Part shown: positions 32,048-42,129 of the stretch, piece by piece
How the letters are laid out: every line of letters begins with the position of its first letter
Position numbering within the stretch: position 1 is the first letter of the stretch
Assembly (NCBI GenBank): GCA_036657395.1
Contig: JAVXGM010000002.1
Coordinates: forward strand, 204,059-268,058
DNA length: 64,000 bases
Direction: 5' to 3'
From: JAVXGM01 sp036657395
Lineage (GTDB): Bacteria; Bacillota; Clostridia; Peptostreptococcales; Anaerovoracaceae
Made by a program: the position numbers and the translations under genes
The notes under the pieces: generated by a model
The model's input: the letters and a program-made list of their open reading frames with translations, nothing else
Databases searched by the model: none
What the model was told of the DNA's origin: nothing

Positions 32048-33733
32048 TTATACCTCCAAAAATATTGGCAAAATTACCGGATTTCTCTTTGTCTTATGAT
32101 AGATAAAGTTTCTCAATCCGTCTCTTACCGCCGTCTTCATTGCGTTCCAATCTTTAGCATTCTCCTTGCAACATTGTTCCAAGATGCCTCTAACTAGTTC
32201 ACTTGCATCATCAATTAATTTTTCGTTTTCACGAACATAAACAAACCCTCTAGAAATAATATCAGGACCGGATGAAACGCATCTGCCTGCTCTATCAATT
32301 GCAGCCACTACGATGATTAGTCCTGATTCGGATAATAGTCTTCTGTCTCTTAGGACAATATTTCCAACATCACCTACACCAAGACCGTCTACCATAACTC
32401 CCTCAGCTTGGGTAATTTCCTTATTCACTATAGCTTGTCTTCTGTTCACACATAATTCGTCTCCATTCTTGAGAATGAAGATGTTTTCTTCTGGTATTCC
32501 CATGCTGGCACCAATAGCCGCATGTTTTCTCAGATGACGATATTCTCCATGAACTGGCATGAAAAACTGTGGTTTAATAAGCGCATGCATCAATTTTAGT
32601 TCTTCTTGGCATGCATGACCAGAAACGTGAATATCCGCAATATCTGAATAGATTACTTCTGCACCCTGTTCAAATAGTTTATTTACTACATTGGATACTG
32701 TTTTTTCATTTCCTGGTACCGGTGTTGAAGATAGGATTACCATATCACCCTTTTTAATTCGAATAGCTTTATGATCTAAAGTAGCCATTCTTGAAAGGGC
32801 AGACATTGGTTCTCCCTGACTTCCTGTAGTGATAATCACTAACTCTTTGTCTGGAATATTTCTTGTTTTGTGTATATCAACAAGTACATTTGCCGGGATT
32901 TTGATATATCCTAGCTCAGTGGCAAGCTTCACTACGTTGACCATACTTCTTCCTGAAACGGCCACCTTTCGCTTGCATAGTACTGCAATATCAATGATTT
33001 TTTGTAATCTGTGTACATTGGAAGAAAATGTGGCAATAATAATTCTTGTCTTTGAAGTTCTGAATATATTTTCCAGAGTTTTTCCAACTACCTTCTCAGA
33101 AGAAGTATATCCAGGTCTGGTGGCATTTGTACTGTCCGCCATCATTAATAGCACCCCTTTGGATCCTAGTTCTGCAAGTCTTGCAAAATCTATAGGTTCG
33201 CCATCTACTGGAGTGTAGTCAATTTTGAAATCTCCTGTGTGGAAGATTCGCCCTGCCGGGGTGTTGATACATAGACACACAGAATCTACTACTGAATGAG
33301 TTATTCTTATGGTTTCTACTTCAAATACACCAAGCTTGAATTTGCTCCCACCTTCAATCGTATGGAGTTTTCCTTTAAGTCCATGTTCTGCTAATTTGTT
33401 TCCAATAAGCCCTAATGGAAATTTAGTTCCGTAAATAGGAATGTTTAGCACTTTTAGCAAGTATGGAACCGCACCGATATGGTCTTCATGTCCGTGAGTA
33501 ATGACTAATCCTTTAATCTTTTTCTGATTCTTAATCAGGTAGTCAAAATCCGGAATAACCATGTCAATTCCAAACATCTCATCATCTGGAAAGCAAAGGC
33601 CGCAGTCAATGATTATAATCTCGTCTTTGTACTCAATGACAGTCATATTTTTTCCGATCTCATTTAACCCGCCTAAGGGCAGTACCTTTATAGGCATGCC
33701 ACCCTTTTTTACGCTATTTTCTTTTTTTCTCAT
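32048..33733 (-). CDS. rnj: Ribonuclease J
   Basis: A 561-residue metallo-beta-lactamase/beta-CASP exo- and endoribonuclease, which with RNase Y carries out bulk mRNA turnover. The zinc-site motif THGHEDHIGA is near residue 80, HTGDFKID near 170, and the beta-CASP domain follows (IIIATFSSNVHRLQKII near 230). The SGHACQEEL and HGEYRHL segments give the later metal ligands. The C-terminal domain is complete. Only one RNase J gene is seen here, and which Bacillus paralogue (J1 or J2) it corresponds to is not resolved. It follows leuS by 41 nt. Confidence 0.95.
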   Translation of the reverse strand: MRKKENSVKKGGMPIKVLPLGGLNEIGKNMTVIEYKDEIIIIDCGLCFPDDEMFGIDMVIPDFDYLIKNQKKIKGLVITHGHEDHIGAVPYLLKVLNIPIYGTKFPLGLIGNKLAEHGLKGKLHTIEGGSKFKLGVFEVETIRITHSVVDSVCLCINTPAGRIFHTGDFKIDYTPVDGEPIDFARLAELGSKGVLLMMADSTNATRPGYTSSEKVVGKTLENIFRTSKTRIIIATFSSNVHRLQKIIDIAVLCKRKVAVSGRSMVNVVKLATELGYIKIPANVLVDIHKTRNIPDKELVIITTGSQGEPMSALSRMATLDHKAIRIKKGDMVILSSTPVPGNEKTVSNVVNKLFEQGAEVIYSDIADIHVSGHACQEELKLMHALIKPQFFMPVHGEYRHLRKHAAIGASMGIPEENIFILKNGDELCVNRRQAIVNKEITQAEGVMVDGLGVGDVGNIVLRDRRLLSESGLIIVVAAIDRAGRCVSSGPDIISRGFVYVRENEKLIDDASELVRGILEQCCKENAKDWNAMKTAVRDGLRNFIYHKTKRNPVILPIFLEV

Positions 33734-33774
33734 ATTTTTCGTTCTCTCTTTTCTTTATTCTGGAATCATTTCAA

Positions 33775-36243
33775 TTATTTTACGACGATATTAACCAACT
33801 TGTTTGGCACTGCAATTACTTTCATTACATTTTTGCCTTGAATTAATTCTTGCACTTTCTCGTTTTTCATTGCTAATTCTTCCAGCATAGTTTTATTCAA
33901 ATTGTTTTCAACGACAAGCTTTTCTTTTACTTTTCCGTTGATTTGAACTACAATTTCGATTGTATCCTTTACTAAGGCGCTTTCATCACATTCCGGCCAG
34001 CTTTCCTTGTAAATAGATTTTGTGTTTCCAAGATGTTGCCACATTTCTTCGCAGATGTGTGGTGTAAATGGAGACAACATTAGAACCAGATTTTTCACAG
34101 CAGTATCAAGGAGCCCTACATTAACATCTCCCTCTTTGTACCTGTACATTTCATTGACCATTTCCATAATTGAACTAATCGCCGTATTGAAATTAAACCT
34201 TCCTCCAACATCTTCTGATACTTTCTTAATAGTGTAATTCATTTCATATGCGAGACTTTTGTCTGCCTCTGTTTTTAGTGCATATTCTTGTGGAATATCC
34301 TTATATTTATCTGAAAACTCATACACCATGCGATGTACTCTGTTTAAAAATCTATAGCTACCTTCTACCCCTTTATCAGACCAATCTAACTCTCTTTCCG
34401 GTGGCGCCGCAAATAAAATGAAAAGACGTGCTGTATCTGCCCCGTATCTCTCAATAATTTGTGCTGGGCTTACTACATTACCAACAGATTTTGACATTTT
34501 CTTGCCATCTTTAATAACCATTCCTTGGGTAAGTAAGTTATTGAATGGCTCTTCTTTATCTACTAATCCTAGATCGCACAATGCCATCTGGAAAAATCTA
34601 GCATACATAAGGTGTAAAATAGCATGCTCTACACCTCCAATATATTGATCAACGCCCATCCAATAATCGACTTTTTCCTTGTCAAAAATTTTGTCTGGAT
34701 TCTTTGCATCACAATATCTAAGGAAATACCATGATGAGTCAAGGAATGTATCCATTGTGTCTAGCTCTCTTTTCGCTGGCTTGCCACATACAGGGCAAGT
34801 AGTGTTTGCAAATGTTTTGCTAGTAGTAAGCGGAGATTCTCCCTTGCCCGTAAATTCAACATCTGTTGGAAGAAGCACTGGTAAGTTTTCTTCTTTTTCA
34901 GGTACCCATCCACAAACGTCACATTTAATCATTGGAATCGGTGTTCCCCAGTATCTCTGCCGTGAAATCAGCCAGTCTCTAAGCCTATAATTAGTGGACT
35001 TTGATCCTATTTTCTTTTCTTCTAAATAATCTATAATCTTTACAATGGCTTCCTTATTGTTCATTCCTGTAAACATTTCTGAATTAATCATATTCCCTTC
35101 AGCGACAAAAGCTTCCTTCAAGTTGTTTATGTCTATTTCAGGATCCTTTGTATCTACTACTGGAATAATCTCAAGATCGAACTTCTTTGCAAACTCAAAG
35201 TCACGTTGATCATGTGCAGGTACAGCCATAATTGCGCCGGTTCCATAGCCCATTAAAACGTAGTCTGAAATGTAGATGGGTACTTTCTTTCCATTTAGAG
35301 GATTAATACAATATCTACCTATAAATTGTCCGGTTTTTTCTCCTGTTGTGGATGTACGTTCAATATCCGTCAGATGTTGAACCTTATCCAGGTATTCCCT
35401 TACTGAAGCCTCATATTCGCTTCCTGCTATGAGTTCCTTAAGATAAGGATGCTCAGGTGCAAGAACCATATAGGTAACCCCATAAAGAGTGTCTGGCCTT
35501 GTAGTGAAAATATCAAGACCTTTATCAAAATCAGCAATATTGAAGGTTACTTCCGCACCCACACTTTTACCAATCCAGTTTTTCTGCATGGTCTTTACCT
35601 TTGTTGGCCAACCATCTAATGTTTCCAGATTGTCTAGTAATCTATCTGCATAATCTGTGATCTTAAAGTACCACTGAGACAATTCTTTTTTACCTACAGC
35701 CGTGCCGCAGCGCTCGCAAGCACCATCTACTACTTGTTCATTAGCAAGTACTGTCTTACAGCTAGGACACCAATTTACTGGGTTTTCCTTTTTGTACGCA
35801 AGTCCTTTTTTCTGAAACTGAATAAAAATCCACTGCATCCATTTGTAATAGTCTGGATGGCATGTAGCCACTTCTCTATCCCAGTCATATGATAAGCCTA
35901 ACTCTGACAACTGTTGTCGCATCTCATCTATGTTCTTCCAAGTCCAAAGACTAGGTTCAACTCCATTTTTAATTGCCGCATTTTCTGCAGGTAACCCAAA
36001 TGAATCCCATCCCATAGGGTGAAGTACATTAAAGCCTTTCATTGTCTTAAACCTAGCAATCACATCACCAATGGAATAATTTCTTACATGACCCATATGT
36101 AATTTCCCTGATGGGTATGGAAACATTTCCAAAACGTAATATTTTTCCTTTGTTTCGTCCATTACTGTTTCAAACTGCTTCTCTTCTTTCCATTTCTTTT
36201 GCCATTTCTTTTCAATTTCCGTAAAATTATATCTTTCTATCAT
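33775..36243 (-). CDS. leuS: Leucyl-tRNA synthetase
   Basis: An 822-residue class I synthetase, length normal for bacterial LeuRS. HIGH is PYPSGKLHMGHVRN near residue 48 and KMSKS is GKKMSKSVGNV near 585. A CP1 editing domain (TTRPDTLYGVTY; ending GTGAIMAVPAHDQRD) and two zinc-binding clusters (WCPSC...CERCG and CDVC...CPVC) are visible. The start at 36243 has GGAGG 6 nt upstream; longer readings run back into rsfS. No T-box leader was found because the gene is inside an operon. Confidence 0.97.
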   Translation of the reverse strand: MIERYNFTEIEKKWQKKWKEEKQFETVMDETKEKYYVLEMFPYPSGKLHMGHVRNYSIGDVIARFKTMKGFNVLHPMGWDSFGLPAENAAIKNGVEPSLWTWKNIDEMRQQLSELGLSYDWDREVATCHPDYYKWMQWIFIQFQKKGLAYKKENPVNWCPSCKTVLANEQVVDGACERCGTAVGKKELSQWYFKITDYADRLLDNLETLDGWPTKVKTMQKNWIGKSVGAEVTFNIADFDKGLDIFTTRPDTLYGVTYMVLAPEHPYLKELIAGSEYEASVREYLDKVQHLTDIERTSTTGEKTGQFIGRYCINPLNGKKVPIYISDYVLMGYGTGAIMAVPAHDQRDFEFAKKFDLEIIPVVDTKDPEIDINNLKEAFVAEGNMINSEMFTGMNNKEAIVKIIDYLEEKKIGSKSTNYRLRDWLISRQRYWGTPIPMIKCDVCGWVPEKEENLPVLLPTDVEFTGKGESPLTTSKTFANTTCPVCGKPAKRELDTMDTFLDSSWYFLRYCDAKNPDKIFDKEKVDYWMGVDQYIGGVEHAILHLMYARFFQMALCDLGLVDKEEPFNNLLTQGMVIKDGKKMSKSVGNVVSPAQIIERYGADTARLFILFAAPPERELDWSDKGVEGSYRFLNRVHRMVYEFSDKYKDIPQEYALKTEADKSLAYEMNYTIKKVSEDVGGRFNFNTAISSIMEMVNEMYRYKEGDVNVGLLDTAVKNLVLMLSPFTPHICEEMWQHLGNTKSIYKESWPECDESALVKDTIEIVVQINGKVKEKLVVENNLNKTMLEELAMKNEKVQELIQGKNVMKVIAVPNKLVNIVVK

Positions 36244-36244
36244 T

Positions 36245-36589
36245 TTAGTCCTCCAGATTAATAAATTCGCAATCTCCCCAAACCTTTTCAATGTTGTATT
36301 TTTCTCGCATCTCAAGAGTCAATAAGTTTACAATAATGTCTCCATAATCCATAAGAACCCAATCGGAATTTCGCTTTCCTTCAACACTGCGGGTAAACAT
36401 CTTATTTTTCTCCATCTTTTCTTCGACTTCTTCGCATAGGCTGTCTACTTGTCTCTTGCTAGTACCTGATGCCAAAACCATATAGTCAGCAAATGATGTT
36501 TTTGAACTTACATCAATAATTGTGATATCCTGTGCTTTTTTCTCTGATAACGTTTCTGCAATAAATATTGCCGCATCTCTAATTTCCAT
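36245..36589 (-). CDS. rsfS: Ribosome silencing factor RsfS
   Basis: A 114-residue YbeB/RsfS/Iojap-family protein that binds L14 on the 50S subunit and blocks subunit joining in starvation. Family landmarks: TIIDVSSKTSFADYMVLASGTSKRQVDSL (about 22-50) and the EGKRNSDWVLMDYGDIIVNL stretch near 75. It lies in the classic order nadD-yqeK-rsfS, overlapping yqeK by 11 nt, with leuS starting two bases after its stop. Confidence 0.95.
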   Translation of the reverse strand: MEIRDAAIFIAETLSEKKAQDITIIDVSSKTSFADYMVLASGTSKRQVDSLCEEVEEKMEKNKMFTRSVEGKRNSDWVLMDYGDIIVNLLTLEMREKYNIEKVWGDCEFINLED

Positions 36590-37139
36590 TTAATTCTCCT
36601 TCTAATACTTCTTTTGCCTTCAGGGTATCCTCATCTAGATGGTCGCCTTTAGACTTAATATATTCTATGGACCGATTCATTGAAGTAAGGCACGCTTTAT
36701 CCAAATCCTCCTGGGCCATTTTTCTAATCGTCTCTACTGTTGGGTAATCTCTTTCCGGCTCTATAGCATCTGACAAATATATGATTTTTTCTAGCAAAGA
36801 CATATTTTTTCTTCCTGTGGTGTGATATTTTACCGCATTTATCACATCTTCATCATAAACATGAAAATCTCTTTTCATAAGCTCTCCAGCTACTTTACCG
36901 TGAGATAAATTTTTATTATCAATATATTTTTTATCCAAATTAAACTTTACAACATATTCATTTAATTTTTCTGTAGTCATACCTTTACACATATCGTGAA
37001 ATAGTGCAGCTGTTTCTGCTTTTTTCTCATCTGCTCCATATCTTACAGCTAGTACCTTCGCCGTAGCTGCCACTCCATAAATATGTGCCAGCCTCTTCTT
37101 AGAGACATTTGCTTTAATATAATTATTTATAGAGTCCAT
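36579..37139 (-). CDS. yqeK: YqeK-family HD phosphohydrolase (Ap4A hydrolase-like)
   Basis: A 186-residue HD-domain protein. HIYGVAATAKVLA gives the first His, ALFHDMCKGM the HD pair, LSHGKVAGELM and VKYHTTGRKNMS the further metal ligands. Bacterial YqeK proteins hydrolyse Ap4A and sit next to nadD, as here. The start at 37139 has TTAGGG upstream and gives a 17-nt overlap with nadD; a longer reading would lie entirely within nadD. The C terminus overlaps rsfS, showing tight coupling. Confidence 0.9.
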   Translation of the reverse strand: MDSINNYIKANVSKKRLAHIYGVAATAKVLAVRYGADEKKAETAALFHDMCKGMTTEKLNEYVVKFNLDKKYIDNKNLSHGKVAGELMKRDFHVYDEDVINAVKYHTTGRKNMSLLEKIIYLSDAIEPERDYPTVETIRKMAQEDLDKACLTSMNRSIEYIKSKGDHLDEDTLKAKEVLEGELNGN

Positions 37140-37728
37140 GTTCCCTAATATACCTTTCCACCTCAGGTGTAACAAATTGATCCATTTTCTTTCCACTTGC
37201 CTCACAACTTCGCATCTCTGTGGCAGATACATCAGGCATTTTCTCATCAACTCTAATTATATTTGTATTATAGACTTTTCTTATTTCCTCTATACAGTCT
37301 AATAATTCCTTATCCTTGTAACCAGGCCTTGCTCCAACTATTAACCCGTATTGGTTAAGAATTTCTTCTGCATTTTTCCAAGTCATAATCTTTAAAAAAG
37401 CGTCTGTTCCTGAGATAAAGTATATTTCACTTTCTCCCCCGTAAAGCTTTTTCATTCCCCGCAATGTCTTATAAGTAAATGAAATTCCTTCGTCTTTTAG
37501 CTCATAATCCGAAACATAAAGTCCTTCCTTACCGCCAATTGCCAATTGAATCATAGCTGCTCTGTCACTTCCGTCAGTAATTTTTTTCCCCAACTTAAAG
37601 GGCTGAAGTTTAGCTGGAACCAAAAGCACCTGATCCAAATCTGCTTTTTCTTTTGCTGCTAAAGCCAAAGTAATATGCCCATTATGAATAGGGTCAAAAG
37701 TACCGCCTAAAATGCCAATTTTACTCAT
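37123..37728 (-). CDS. nadD: Nicotinate-nucleotide adenylyltransferase
   Basis: A 201-residue nucleotidyltransferase making deamido-NAD from nicotinate mononucleotide and ATP. The GGTFDPIHNGHITLA motif is at residues 8-22, VLLVPAKLQPFK near 36, SGTDAFLKIMTW near 106 and VSATEMR (the C-terminal ISSTxIR-type motif) near 168. The ATG shares a base with the aspS stop codon. It is followed by yqeK and rsfS in the standard Firmicutes order. Confidence 0.96.
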   Translation of the reverse strand: MSKIGILGGTFDPIHNGHITLALAAKEKADLDQVLLVPAKLQPFKLGKKITDGSDRAAMIQLAIGGKEGLYVSDYELKDEGISFTYKTLRGMKKLYGGESEIYFISGTDAFLKIMTWKNAEEILNQYGLIVGARPGYKDKELLDCIEEIRKVYNTNIIRVDEKMPDVSATEMRSCEASGKKMDQFVTPEVERYIREHGLYK

Positions 37729-39494
37729 TATTTCTCCAATTTGATTCCTAGTTCATCAAGTTGAACCTGCTCAACTGCTGCTGGTGCTTCGCTAACCATG
37801 CACTGTGCACCTTGATTCTTTGGAAATGCAATTACTTCTCTAATGCTTTTTTCTCCTGTAAGTAGCATAACTAGTCTGTCAAGACCGTATGCTAGACCGC
37901 CATGAGGAGGTGCGCCATACTTGAAAGCTTCCACTAAGAAACCAAATTTGCTATCAATTTCTTCTTGGGTAAGACCAAGCACTTTAAACATTTTCTCTTG
38001 AAGCTGTCTATCATGAATTCTAATACTTCCGCCGCCTAACTCAACACCGTTTAAAATAATATCATAAGCCTGTGCCTTCACGTTCCCCGGATCACTTTCC
38101 AGCTTATCCAAATCTTCTGTTCTTGGAGAAGTGAAAGGATGATGTTTTGCATGGTACTGACCTGTTTCTTCATCATGTTCATAAAGAGGGAAATCCACTA
38201 CCCAAAGTAAGTTGTATTGTTTATCATCTAAAAGTCCCATCTGTCCTGCGATTTCTCTTCTGAGGAATCCTAAGCTGTCAAATACAACCTGCTTTTTATC
38301 TGAAACAATTAATATTAAATCTCCCGGCTTTGCTTTGAAGATTTCAGCAATCTCAGCTAATTGTTCTGGTAAGAAAAATTTGTTTACAGAAGAAGATATT
38401 CCGTCATCCCCAACTTTGATCCATACTAAGCCTTTTGCCCCGTAGCTTTTCACAGCTTCCGTTAATTTATCAATTTTTTTCCTTGTATATTGCTTATTTC
38501 CACCGTCAATACAGATTCCACGAACATCACCACCTGCTGCTAAAGCATCTGTAAACACCTTAAACTCGCAATTTTCCATTAGGTGGTTTAATTTTTTAAG
38601 TTCAAATCCGAATCTAGTATCTGGCTTGTCACTGCCGTAACGCTCCATGGCCTCGTCATAAGCAATACGAGTAAATGGTGTGACTATGTCTATATTCATC
38701 AACTCTTTAAACACTCTCTTTAAAAATCCTTCTTGAATTTCTATTATGTCGTCTTGGTCTACAAATGACATTTCAAGGTCAATCTGGGTAAACTCTGGCT
38801 GTCTATCTGCACGCAAATCTTCATCTCTAAAGCATTTAACAATTTGCATATACCTATCTGTTCCACCTACCATAAGAAGCTGTTTGAACATTTGTGGTGA
38901 CTGTGGAAGTGCATAAAAGGATCCCTGGCTCACTCTACTTGGAACAATATAATCTCTTGCCCCTTCTGGTGTTGATCTAATCAGCATTGGAGTTTCCACT
39001 TCAGTGAACCCTTCCTTCGCAAAATAATCTCTAGCTAAGAATGTTAAATCATGTCTGAATGTAAGATTTTTTTGCATCTTAGTTTTTCTAATGTCCAAAT
39101 ATCTGTATTTTAGTCGAAGATTATCATCTACATTATCGTCATCTTTAATATAAATTGGTGGAGTTTCTGCCTCAGAATAGATCACTAAATCATTGGCAAA
39201 AACTTCGATATCACCTGTAGCAAGATCTGGATTTTTGGACTGTCTTTCTTTGACTGTTCCCTTTATTCCCACTACAAACTCGCCTCTAAGCCTATCTGCC
39301 TTTTCAAAAAGTTCCTGAGGAATTTTATCATCAAATACAATCTGAACGATTCCTGTTTTATCCCTAAGATCACAGAAAATAAGTCCTCCAAGGTTTCTTC
39401 TCTTCTGAATCCAGCCGTTTAGTACAACTTGCTGATCTACGTCTTTTTCAGTTAAAACACAACACATATGGGTTCTTTTATATAAATTACTCAT
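37728..39494 (-). CDS. aspS: Aspartyl-tRNA synthetase
   Basis: A 588-residue bacterial-type class IIb synthetase: N-terminal anticodon-binding OB fold (QQVVLNGWIQKRRNLGGLIFCDLRD), class II core with FRDEDLRADRQPEFTQIDLEMSF near 220, a GAD insertion domain around 290-420, and motif 3 in GLAYGLDRLVMLLTG near 540. Whether it is discriminating or also charges tRNA-Asn depends on other genes not in the window. AAGGAG is upstream of the ATG. It follows hisS by 15 nt, the usual pairing. Confidence 0.97.
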   Translation of the reverse strand: MSNLYKRTHMCCVLTEKDVDQQVVLNGWIQKRRNLGGLIFCDLRDKTGIVQIVFDDKIPQELFEKADRLRGEFVVGIKGTVKERQSKNPDLATGDIEVFANDLVIYSEAETPPIYIKDDDNVDDNLRLKYRYLDIRKTKMQKNLTFRHDLTFLARDYFAKEGFTEVETPMLIRSTPEGARDYIVPSRVSQGSFYALPQSPQMFKQLLMVGGTDRYMQIVKCFRDEDLRADRQPEFTQIDLEMSFVDQDDIIEIQEGFLKRVFKELMNIDIVTPFTRIAYDEAMERYGSDKPDTRFGFELKKLNHLMENCEFKVFTDALAAGGDVRGICIDGGNKQYTRKKIDKLTEAVKSYGAKGLVWIKVGDDGISSSVNKFFLPEQLAEIAEIFKAKPGDLILIVSDKKQVVFDSLGFLRREIAGQMGLLDDKQYNLLWVVDFPLYEHDEETGQYHAKHHPFTSPRTEDLDKLESDPGNVKAQAYDIILNGVELGGGSIRIHDRQLQEKMFKVLGLTQEEIDSKFGFLVEAFKYGAPPHGGLAYGLDRLVMLLTGEKSIREVIAFPKNQGAQCMVSEAPAAVEQVQLDELGIKLEK

Positions 39495-39509
39495 CTATAT
39501 TATTTCTCC

Positions 39510-40763
39510 TTATCTTGTTAATTCTTCTACTATTTTGTCCATTGCAACCATAGTCTGCTGTGACGTTGCCATGTCTTTTATTGCAACCTGGTTTTCAGCA
39601 ATTTCGTTATCCCCAATTACTATGGTTTTTCTGGCTTTAAGTCTGTTTGCATATTTGAATTGACCCTTAATATTTCGAGCAAGTACATCCATTTCTACGT
39701 GAAGACCCTTTCTTCTTAAGGTTCTCATAAGCTTTAGTCCATAAGCTTTTGCAGGTTCTCCCATAACAGCAATAAATACGTCTGCTCCCTTTGGCTCTGG
39801 AATCTCAATTCCATTAGCTTCAAGTGTAAGTAAAAGACGTTCAATACCAAGTCCAAATCCTACACCTGGAATTGGAGGTCCACCTAGTTGTTCAATCAGG
39901 TGATCATATCTTCCTCCACCGCAGACAGTGCCCTGGGCTCCAATGCTGTTGGTTACAAACTCAAAAGCAGTCTTGGTATAGTAATCAAGTCCTCTCACTA
40001 TTGTAGGATCCACTACAAAATCAATTTCCATTCCAGTCAAATTTATCTTCAAATCTTCAAATGCTGTTTCACATTCCTCACAAAGATAATCAATCATCAT
40101 TGGCGCACCTACTATAAGTTCCTGGCAAATCTCTGACTTACAGTCTAGGATTCTCATTGGATTTCGATCATATCTATCTTTACAAGTATCACAAAGTTCA
40201 TCAAATTTTGGCTCTAAGAATTCTCTTAAGGCTTTTCTATGATTTTCTCTGCATTTTGGGCAACCTACACTATTGATTCTAAGTTCAACATCTTTAATGC
40301 CAAGGTCTCCTAAAAAGTCATGCCCCAAACAAATGGCTTCTGCATCTGCCATCATGTTATCTGTACCAAATATCTCTATTCCAAACTGATGGAATGCACG
40401 TAAACGTCCTGATTGTGGCTTTTCATATCTGAAGCAAGGTGTATTATAATAAAATTTTGAAGGTTGTACTTCTGCATAGAGTTTATGTTCTACAAAAGAA
40501 CGAACTACAGGAGAAGTTCCTTCTGGTTTTAATGTAATATTTCTCTTACCGTAATCTTGAAAGGAATACATTTCCTTCTGAACAATATCCGTAGTATCAC
40601 CTACGCCCCTTGCAAATAATTCTGTATGTTCAAATACAGGATTTCTCATTTCCTTAAATCCGTATTTATAGCAAATATTCGCAAATGCCTTTTCTACAAA
40701 GTGCCACTTGTATATCTGCTGTGGTAGTACATCTTTGGTTCCCTTTGGTGCGTTTGTTAACAT
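39510..40763 (-). CDS. hisS: Histidyl-tRNA synthetase
   Basis: A 417-residue class II synthetase. Motifs: APKGTKDVLP opening, RNPVFEHTELFARGVGD, TLKPEGTSPVVRSFVEH (motif 2 region), RAFHQFGIEIFG and the histidine-binding VDPTIVRGLDYYTKTAFE. GVGFGLGIERL is motif 3. The C-terminal anticodon domain runs from about 325. A zinc-like CPKC...CDTC insertion near 180 is common in Firmicutes. CAGGAGGT precedes the ATG with ideal spacing. No T-box is visible in the 4-nt gap from hemZ. Confidence 0.97.
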   Translation of the reverse strand: MLTNAPKGTKDVLPQQIYKWHFVEKAFANICYKYGFKEMRNPVFEHTELFARGVGDTTDIVQKEMYSFQDYGKRNITLKPEGTSPVVRSFVEHKLYAEVQPSKFYYNTPCFRYEKPQSGRLRAFHQFGIEIFGTDNMMADAEAICLGHDFLGDLGIKDVELRINSVGCPKCRENHRKALREFLEPKFDELCDTCKDRYDRNPMRILDCKSEICQELIVGAPMMIDYLCEECETAFEDLKINLTGMEIDFVVDPTIVRGLDYYTKTAFEFVTNSIGAQGTVCGGGRYDHLIEQLGGPPIPGVGFGLGIERLLLTLEANGIEIPEPKGADVFIAVMGEPAKAYGLKLMRTLRRKGLHVEMDVLARNIKGQFKYANRLKARKTIVIGDNEIAENQVAIKDMATSQQTMVAMDKIVEELTR

Positions 40764-40767
40764 CTCT

Positions 40768-42129
40768 TTACCTCCTGAACAAATCTTTTTGTTTTCTCTG
40801 CAACATCTCGTTTATACGTTCTATATATATTTCATAATTTGATACATTTGGAACCCGTTCTAGTCGGTTTTCAAGTGGAAAGTATACTTTAGTAATTCCA
40901 CCTGCGCCAAGTGCTACAATCGTCTGTCTTTCTTCCATAATTCGAATATTGTATATGTTTAAAGTGTTTCCCTTGCAATATCCAATGTTTTCCGTGCTAC
41001 CTGAAGTATGCTTTTGCTTGTAAAGGTAATATGGTCTATATCCAGCCCGGATAAGGATTTCTCTGCTCTCGTCTATCATTGCCTCAACTAGGTCAGCCTG
41101 TTTATAATTGAAATTTTGATCTATATCTTTTAATCTTGATGAGCGTTTCACCGCCAAATTATGAATAGTGATATTCTCTGCCTCAAGGTCAATTAACCTT
41201 GTTAAACTTTCCCGAAAATCTTCTAAAGATTCTCCTGGAAGTCCTGCGATTAGATCACCATTTACAATGGGCATTTTCACTTTTTTCGCCTTTAAAAAAG
41301 CTTCTTCTATTTCCGCTGCCGTATGTGACCTCCCTATAATCTTAAGGGTTTCTTCTTTCATGGATTGAGGATTTATGCTGATTCGCTCTACTCCATGCTC
41401 TCTTAAGGTTTGCAACTTTTCAAGAGTAATAGTGTCTGGTCTTCCTGCTTCTACGGTAATTTCCCTAATTCGAGATAAATCAAAATCTTCAATAATCCAG
41501 TCTAAAAGAATTGACATTTCATCTCTAGTAAGAGTAGTTGGTGTCCCTCCTCCTATGTAAATCGACTCAGGATAGAGTCCATTTGCCTTCATCTTTTTCC
41601 CGACAAAATTGATTTCTTTGTGAAGAGCTTCTAAGTATCTACTAATTTCTTTTGCCTCTACTTGGTTTGAAGTAAAAGAACAATATAGACATCTCGTCGG
41701 ACAGAATGGAATACCAATATAGACACCTACGGAATTTTCTGGGGCTGTCCCTAAAGATTTCTGTTGCTCATGATAAATATCTATAAGCAGTTTGATTTTT
41801 TCTTCATGTACAAGATAGTAATCAGAAAGCCGTTTGCAAACCAACGCCTCACTTCCCATCTGCCTAATCAATTCTCCTGTCAGCTTGACTGGCCGAATCC
41901 CAGTGAGTATCCCCCACTTAGGATAACGTCCTGTCTTTTCTGCAAGAGTTTGATAAATCTCACGCTTTAAGTCATTTTTGTTTCCATTGAATTTAAGGTT
42001 TATAGTGGATTCTGGGATAATTTGATCTTCCTCTGTGAAGATTTTAAAGTCCGCAGGCAAGAGGAAGATTTTCATAACTTCCTCATATTCATGTGTATTG
42101 GTTATGCCTTTAATGAAAAATTTATACAA
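40768..42129 (-). CDS. hemZ: Oxygen-independent coproporphyrinogen III oxidase-like HemZ
   Basis: A 453-residue radical SAM protein of the HemZ branch. The Fe-S cluster motif is GIPFCPTRCLYCSF (CxxxCxxC), followed by YIGGGTPTTL (SAM site) and ITVEAGRPDTIT. ISINPQSMKEETLKIIGRSHT is close to Bacillus HemZ. It would decarboxylate coproporphyrinogen III anaerobically, or serve a related radical role. The start is placed at TTG 42129: the aligned N terminus begins with YKFFIKGIT, GAGG lies about 10 nt upstream, and the codon overlaps the end of the previous gene. Longer readings are out of family. Confidence 0.88.
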   Translation of the reverse strand: MYKFFIKGITNTHEYEEVMKIFLLPADFKIFTEEDQIIPESTINLKFNGNKNDLKREIYQTLAEKTGRYPKWGILTGIRPVKLTGELIRQMGSEALVCKRLSDYYLVHEEKIKLLIDIYHEQQKSLGTAPENSVGVYIGIPFCPTRCLYCSFTSNQVEAKEISRYLEALHKEINFVGKKMKANGLYPESIYIGGGTPTTLTRDEMSILLDWIIEDFDLSRIREITVEAGRPDTITLEKLQTLREHGVERISINPQSMKEETLKIIGRSHTAAEIEEAFLKAKKVKMPIVNGDLIAGLPGESLEDFRESLTRLIDLEAENITIHNLAVKRSSRLKDIDQNFNYKQADLVEAMIDESREILIRAGYRPYYLYKQKHTSGSTENIGYCKGNTLNIYNIRIMEERQTIVALGAGGITKVYFPLENRLERVPNVSNYEIYIERINEMLQRKQKDLFRR